From the NCBI GenBank assembly GCA_037179335.1, contig JAKZHN010000021.1, positions 372,001 to 436,000 of the forward strand: DNA of 64,000 nucleotides. Reading direction: 5' to 3'. Of the stretch, positions 58,716 to 64,000 are shown one piece after another; within the stretch, counting starts at the first letter, position 1; every line of letters starts with the position of its first letter. The DNA is from Cyclaneusma minus. Its lineage: Eukaryota; Ascomycota; Leotiomycetes; Marthamycetales; Marthamycetaceae. The position numbers were made by a program, and so were the translations under genes. The notes beneath the pieces are model-generated. The model searched no databases, had not been told where the DNA came from, and worked only from the letters and a program-made list of their open reading frames with translations.

Positions 58716-58843
58716 TGCGCATCTACAAAACGCCTCGAACGATCTCTTGATTCACTAAGCTGCGGTCTGCTCGAATTCACTACCTATCGACAATGGTTTC
58801 TGCGCGCGCATCTTTCCACGCGCCTCGAACGATCTCTTGATTC
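58716..58843. repeat. Direct repeat of ~38 bp
   Basis: gcgcatct....acgcctcgaacg followed by atctcttgattc is present at about 58717-58754 and again at 58803-58842, about 85 bp apart. Confidence 0.7.
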
Positions 58844-59324
58844 GCCGCTCGTGCAGCTCACATCGACAAAGATCGTACCTGGAAAACAATAGCGCTATTT
58901 GAGATCGATGGCGAAACTTTGATATGGAAATTTCAACAGTATCCGAGCATAGAAACCTGATATGGAGGGATAGCAACCACACAGCTTCAAATTCGTAGTT
59001 CGACGACAACGGACAAGAGATGGCCCAGGCGTGAAACTTGCTCCGGTACAAAACAAGAAGAGAGCGGAGCGCCGGAGCGGTCTTGCTGGTCAGCCATCCA
59101 GGTCCACAGCTACCTAACGATTAGCCTATTAAGCTCTAGAGCAGATCGTTCCATGGCTCAACTGACTACCGAGAGTCTTGTTTTGTGTATGAGTGCGGAA
59201 AGAAGGAGGGAGGGAAGAGCTGTTTGTGGGTTTCTGGAAGGGCGGCGCTGCGTGCATAGAAGGGCACTCTTTTGGGCTGAGGAATGGATCTTTGAAGCCG
59301 AAGGTGAGGGTGAAGGTGAAGGTG

Positions 59325-59540
59325 AAGGCGAAGTTTGAACTTGAACTTGAAGTTGCCAAGCTGAAGCTGCGCTCGAAGTTGCGCTGGAAGCTGAGCTTGC
59401 AGTTCCCAAATTGAAGTTGCCAAGTTGAAGCTGCGCTTGAACTTGAACTTGAAACTGCTAGATTGAAGTTACCAAATTGAAGTTCGAAGAACAAGAAGCT
59501 AGAGTTGGAATTGAAGTCTGAAGCTAAACTTGAAGTTGCG
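59325..59540. repeat. Degenerate ~11-13-bp minisatellite (GAAGTTGCCAA-type)
   Basis: More than a dozen diverged copies of words such as gaagttgccaagttgaagc, gaacttgaacttgaagttgc and gaagttaccaaattgaagtt. A GGTGAAGGTGAAG microsatellite precedes it at 59302-59332. Confidence 0.75.
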
Positions 59541-60921
59541 TTCGAACTCACCGTAAACGAAATTTAACAGCCTCCAAAGGCACACTGAATCTGATCTAAA
59601 TGGCATGCCATTCATTCATCGTTGCGGCCACCCCGAAAGACAAATTTCTCGGCAATTAGAATACTAGAACGACCCTTTTTCACGTCTACAAGCTCCATCG
59701 AATGCTTGCTACAAGCTGATCACAGGTCTTCCATCACTAGGACCTCCCCCGGGTGAGCGGCTCTCTCTTTCTCTCCCCCCGGAAACGTGGACTACCATAG
59801 AGTTGCATGGCACAAATTACCCCAGAAGCCCATCATTTCAACCGACCATCCCAAGGTCGAATTAATCGCAAACAACCACAATCACAGGTCCAACAAATCC
59901 CCTGTCCACCACGAACCAAAAATATCCCAGGGCCCAGGTACCATGATGCATGAAAAGCTGCCTTCCCCACATGATCCTCGAGTACAGCTGGGAATTTTAA
60001 TTGATCATTGATAGAGTTCTTGAAGCATACCTTAGCATTTAGCAAACACATCCAGAATCCAAGCATCGCCACCAACCCTATCTTCCTCCGCGTCCAAACC
60101 TCACTCCGCCATCTGCTTGCTTACCTTACCGAAGCCACCTCCCTTTCTCCATCACCACCAAATCGGTGTCAATCCAACCCCACAATCATCCGGCATAAAA
60201 GCACCAAATATACCGACGCCGCGTGGCAGACCGCCGCTTCAATCAGCCACAATATCTAGGAATCAGCATGTGGAATCTTCAACTCGCGAGCTGAGAAATG
60301 ATCGGACTATGCTATCGAGACTGCGAAAGAGAGGAGGGAGGGGTCGAAGATCGAACAGAGATTGAGAGCTGAGGCTGGAAGCCACAGGGGGTGAGCTAAT
60401 CATGAGCGAGCGCCGAGCATGCGAAGCAGAGATGGAGTAGAACAAGCCACAACCGAGGGCTCAGGGGCCGCGGGGAGAAAGCTGAAGACTGAGGGCTAAG
60501 GAAAAGCAATAGGGGTAAGTTACAGTAGGTGATGCCCAAAGAGCACGGAAAGCAAGTGAAAGAGTCGCAGGTAATAGAAACACACACAACCCCAAGCAGC
60601 GAACACCAAAGCATTTTGATCTTTTTTTTTTCATTGAAATGTCCTATTTTCCTGCATAGTCTGCTATGTAGCCTTCCATCGGTCTCAAACCTTTCCTCCC
60701 ATATTCCACTTCCTTCTAGATAGTAACAAAAGAAATTTTCTGTCGATGTCGAGATCTGGTTTCACTTAGAATAAATTTCCGCAAAATCCCCCAAGCGCCA
60801 ACCAGTTCCCAGACAGTAAGACAAGATTCGAAAAAGGGAAATCGCTAAATCCGCACGACCAAAATCATCCAAATATATCCACCCGAGATAGATGTAAAGA
60901 GAATTTCTTGTCTGATTACGA

Positions 60922-62810
60922 CTATAACCCGGAAGCTAGGGCTTCGAGACGTGATGCAGTGGCATCAAGGGAAGCGCATAGCTTCTGAACACGCAGCATC
61001 GCCGCGTCATCGACCTCCGATGAGCTCTCGCTCTCAACAATCAGCTCCAAGCGCGCAAACACCTTCTCGGCCCTGATCTCGCCAAACAAGGGCTCGAAGT
61101 CGACCTCGGCTTGGTTTTCGGATGGGGCAGAAGATTCGTCGGCGTAGAGAGCAAAGGAAGGATCGGAGTCAAACTCCTCATCCACAGGAAGCTCCTCCTT
61201 GACAACAGCCTCTTCCTTCTTCACAATAGGAGCTTGCTCGATAGCGGGGACCTCGAGTTTCTCGTCATCGCTAGCCAAGTGCTCGCCGACAAAGTTGCTG
61301 GTCTTGCCCGAAAGCATTGTTGTATCGATTCCGACTTCCGGAAGGTCGAGGACGGCGTAGACTTGTGGCTGGTAAGCGTAGGTACCATCACCGTTGAGGT
61401 CGAGCATGGAGAAGTCCATGGCCTGCTCGGGGATCATGGTCATGCCGATGTGCTGCTGTCGCTGTTGAGGAGTGTAAACGTTTGGATCTTTGCGGATTTG
61501 CTGGTTTTGGGGTTGCTGGTGGGGTTGCTCCATCATGGGTGGTGCTTGTTGCTGTTGGGGCTGCTGGGCACCGGGGATGGCGTTGGGGTTTGCGGTGAGG
61601 GAGTCGAGGAAACCGGAGAAAGAGGGCGAGGAGAGGAGCATGCGGGTGAGGTCGGAAAGACGCTGGTTTTCGGCGATGAGAGCGCGGTTTTGGTTGCGAA
61701 GGTCCGTGTTCTCGTTGACCTTTCCGTTGATCTCGCCTTCGAGTTGGGCAATGTATTCTACAGAAAGGTTAGTTCCTAAGCTCGCAGATAGATGGATACA
61801 ATTTCGCGTGGATGTAATTTCATACCCTTTCTTCGGGAGCGGAAAGCACGGGCGGACACTTTGTTGCGGAGTTGGCGGCGCTCCTTGCTGCTGAGCTTCT
61901 TGCCCTCTTCACTAGCCAGCAACTTCTCATCCTCGTCCATCTCATCTTCCTCTTTTCTCATACGCTGCACGTTGGCGAGAGTGTTCTGAGCATTCATTTC
62001 GTCTGGGATAGGGGCTGGATTCTGTCTCATCGAGTTCAGGAGCTGTGAAATCTTCTCCTCAACGATAGGGTCGGTGATCTGAGTAGACCTGCGTTGCTTC
62101 GGCTGCTGTCTCATGGCGTTCTGTTGCTGCTGCTGCTGCTGCTGGATGAGCTGCTGCTGTTGCCTCTGGCGAGCCTGCGCTTTGGCAATAGCGGCTTGCT
62201 GTTGATGCATGCCGGGCCAAAGACGTCCGACGTTGCTGGTCTGGGTTGGAAGAACAGCAGGAGCGGGCATAACTTGTTCTTGTCCTAGAGCGTTGGGGTT
62301 GATGAAGTCGGATGACACGGACATGTTCCTCTCGGGGTAGAAGAAGGCAGAGTCGGGTCCGGGAGAGTCGTACTCCACATCCATCTCTGGCAGGCCGCTA
62401 TATGATTGGTGTCGTGGTCCGCTACCGAAGTCGTACTCATCGTTCCCCATTCCGGACATGTAACCGCCGTAGTTGTTCGTGTGCATGGCCTGGGCGTTGA
62501 CGGCCAGGGTACTCGCAATAGCGCCGGTTGGCAGAGGGGTCTGCTGCTTGTACATGTCATACTGATGACTCGGGCCGGAAAAGGGTTGCTGGCTGCCCAT
62601 AGGGGCCATGGTGTTGTTGGTAGTCGGGGCGGCTGAGACGGAACCGAAACGAGCCTTGGTGGTAGAGGGCGAGATGGATGGCGACGAATACTTGACGTTG
62701 ACGTTATCGTAGTCGGACAGGTCGAGCATCGAGTCGAGAGGGTCCACGCACCCGGATTGCGAGTTGGAGTGTGCCATGGAGGTTGGCGTTTGCGAAGCTG
62801 ACTGGGACAT
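60922..62810 (-). CDS. bZIP transcription factor, glutamine-rich
   Basis: Exons 62810-61826 and 61757-60922 give 606 residues. The 68-nt intron splits the bZIP domain exactly between the basic region and the zipper: SSKERRQLRNKVSARAFRSRRK joins EYIAQLEGEINGKVNENTDLRNQ. Heptads continue through NRALIAENQRLSDL. The basic region core N-x2-SARAFRSRR marks the DNA contact. The N-terminus is Ser/Asn/Met/Gly-rich; before the bZIP lies a Q-tract (QQQQLIQQQQQQQQ, CAG repeat at 62113-62138). The C-terminal half has acidic patches that could activate transcription. It is a nuclear regulator of unknown targets. The domain is sure; no orthologue name is claimed. Confidence 0.93.
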
Positions 62811-64000
62811 GATTGCTGCCTAGATTGGGCTACTACTGCCTCTTTTCCTTTCCAACACTTGATTTCTCTATCGGTTGAGTCGAATATAGGATGACAGATG
62901 GATTGTTTAGAAACGAGCGAAGATGGTGGTGATGACGAAGGAGAGATGTTGTGTTGTGCTGTGAGGAATGCGAAGGGGGATGGACTGGATGACAGATGTT
63001 TCTTTGGCGGTGGGCTTATGGGTCAGTTTAGGCGGATGCCTGGGGCCGCGGGCGCCCTTGGCTGAAGCGGGACCTAGGGACATGGAACATAGGAGCGACC
63101 GGACCAAGCGCCCAGGGTTTCCAGTCTGGGTCGCCAGGCCGCGACTAGTGGGCGGCGACGCGTGGCCTCTGCCAAAGCTGGGTGCTTATTGGCTGCAGCG
63201 CCCTCGGACCTGGACCCGAAAAGCTGGTGCTTTTCAAGATTCGGGCCATGTCAAAAGCCTCGGAAGCTGCAACTTCTGCGGTTAAGAGGATGACTGGAAA
63301 GGCTGATGCTGCTGGTGATGAGGCCCGCATGTAGGGTGACGAGGAGAGCGGCAGAAGCTTCCTCCCCTTCAAAAATCAACATCTTTCATGTCTTGCCGTT
63401 CACAACAATTACACCACTTTTGAATTCAATGTTCCAGACAGTCCAGACTCCAAGCCTCGCCCTGAGTGCCGCCGCCCACATCCCTTGAAGTCCGTGAGTC
63501 CGCCAGTCCGTCTCTGCCATCCCCACTACACACCTCCTGATTGCCCTTTCGGTGCACCGAGCACTGCCTCACAACTCGGCGAATAAGCTGCCTCTTACCG
63601 CGTGGCAACACCGAGCGAACGCCATGTCAATTGATGGACATGGAGCTGAGCTTCGAGCTCGCGACTCGCACCACCATCAAAGTGGACCCGGCAGAAGATC
63701 CAATCTCCAGCAAGATGAGGCTCAGAATCTCATCCCAGGCGATCATCCCACAGCCTTGCAACTTGCGACGACAACTGACCAGGTCGAGACATGAAAGCCC
63801 TGAACTCTTATGCATGCCCATTATTGATGGAGTCTCTCAGCCTTGCTCCCATTATGCCGTTCCATTATATTGATCTCCTCGCGATAACGTGACTCCGACT
63901 CTTCCGCATGAATCTATTCGGAGATGGGAATCCAAAATAGGGCCGCCAAGGCTCAAGATGCCATTGTCTGATTTGGTGACCGGCTTCATCAATTTGAATC
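62811..64000. other. Upstream region of the bZIP gene to the window end
   Basis: Contains the bZIP leader and a GC-rich stretch near 63030-63230. A 105-codon plus-strand frame there (62968-63285) has no features and I do not call it. Nothing else is supported up to the window end. Confidence 0.4.

Larger units (their letters stand above)
57975..60921. other. Gene-poor, repeat-rich 2.9-kb stretch
   Basis: Between the histidine kinase and the bZIP gene. It holds three degenerate repeat arrays (listed separately) and no coding frame with features. Frames around 59129-59551 are made of the repeats themselves (Ser/Phe runs). Confidence 0.6.

Noticed and set aside
59129..59551. Minus-strand Ser/Phe-rich frame of 140 codons
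   Set aside because: Made by the degenerate GAAGTTG minisatellite rather than a gene.
62968..63285. 105-codon plus-strand frame upstream of the bZIP gene
   Set aside because: No domain or conserved pattern; lies in the GC-rich leader/promoter region.

Overview
The window is nuclear DNA of a filamentous ascomycete (Pezizomycotina). The genes are split by short introns (about 50-170 nt, GT-AG with CTGAC/CTAAC-like branch sites). A dispersed single 5S rRNA gene is present, and the gene content is typical of the group: 2EXR and DUF8035-type proteins, a HeLo-domain protein, a hybrid histidine kinase, and phosphoketolase with acetate kinase. Leotiomycetes is my best guess from overall resemblance, but it is not proven here. 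I rebuilt the exon models by hand from frame, splice sites and family motifs; every multi-exon model given closes in phase unless stated.

Layout. 1-8 kb: lipid phosphate phosphatase (cut by the window start, -), amidase (+), three-LIM paxillin-like protein (-). 8-16 kb: secreted GH1 beta-glucosidase with a GC-AG intron (-), then acetate kinase (-) and phosphoketolase (+) diverging from one 765-bp intergenic region. 17-29 kb: 2EXR protein (-), membrane-anchored hotdog thioesterase (-), small unknown protein (+), alkaline ceramidase (-), prefoldin subunit 1 (+), coiled-coil DUF8035-like protein (+), mitochondrial glycine carrier Hem25 (-). 30-38 kb: an unusual half-zinc-cluster protein with a C-terminal hydrophobic segment (+), a second and apparently decaying 2EXR paralogue (-), DPH4 (+), and a tandem pair of membrane-anchored Cys-rich proteins, one of them frameshifted (+). 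38-46 kb: cupin DUF985 (-), DGAT2 with a long repetitive N-terminal extension (+), secreted flavin amine oxidase (+). 46-52 kb: 5S rRNA (+), a MITE with long inverted repeats, a HeLo-pseudokinase gene (+), GNAT acetyltransferase (+), small unknown gene (-). 53-64 kb: GAF hybrid histidine kinase (+), a repeat-rich gene-poor stretch, and a glutamine-rich bZIP factor (-).

Functional links. Phosphoketolase and acetate kinase form a pathway: xylulose-5-P or fructose-6-P gives acetyl-P, then acetate and ATP. Three genes act on lipids (LPP, ceramidase, DGAT2) but are not clustered. The strongest candidate for unusual biology is the HeLo-pseudokinase gene, whose architecture parallels the necroptosis effector MLKL. 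No CRISPR array, integrated virus, autonomous transposon or secondary-metabolite cluster was seen.
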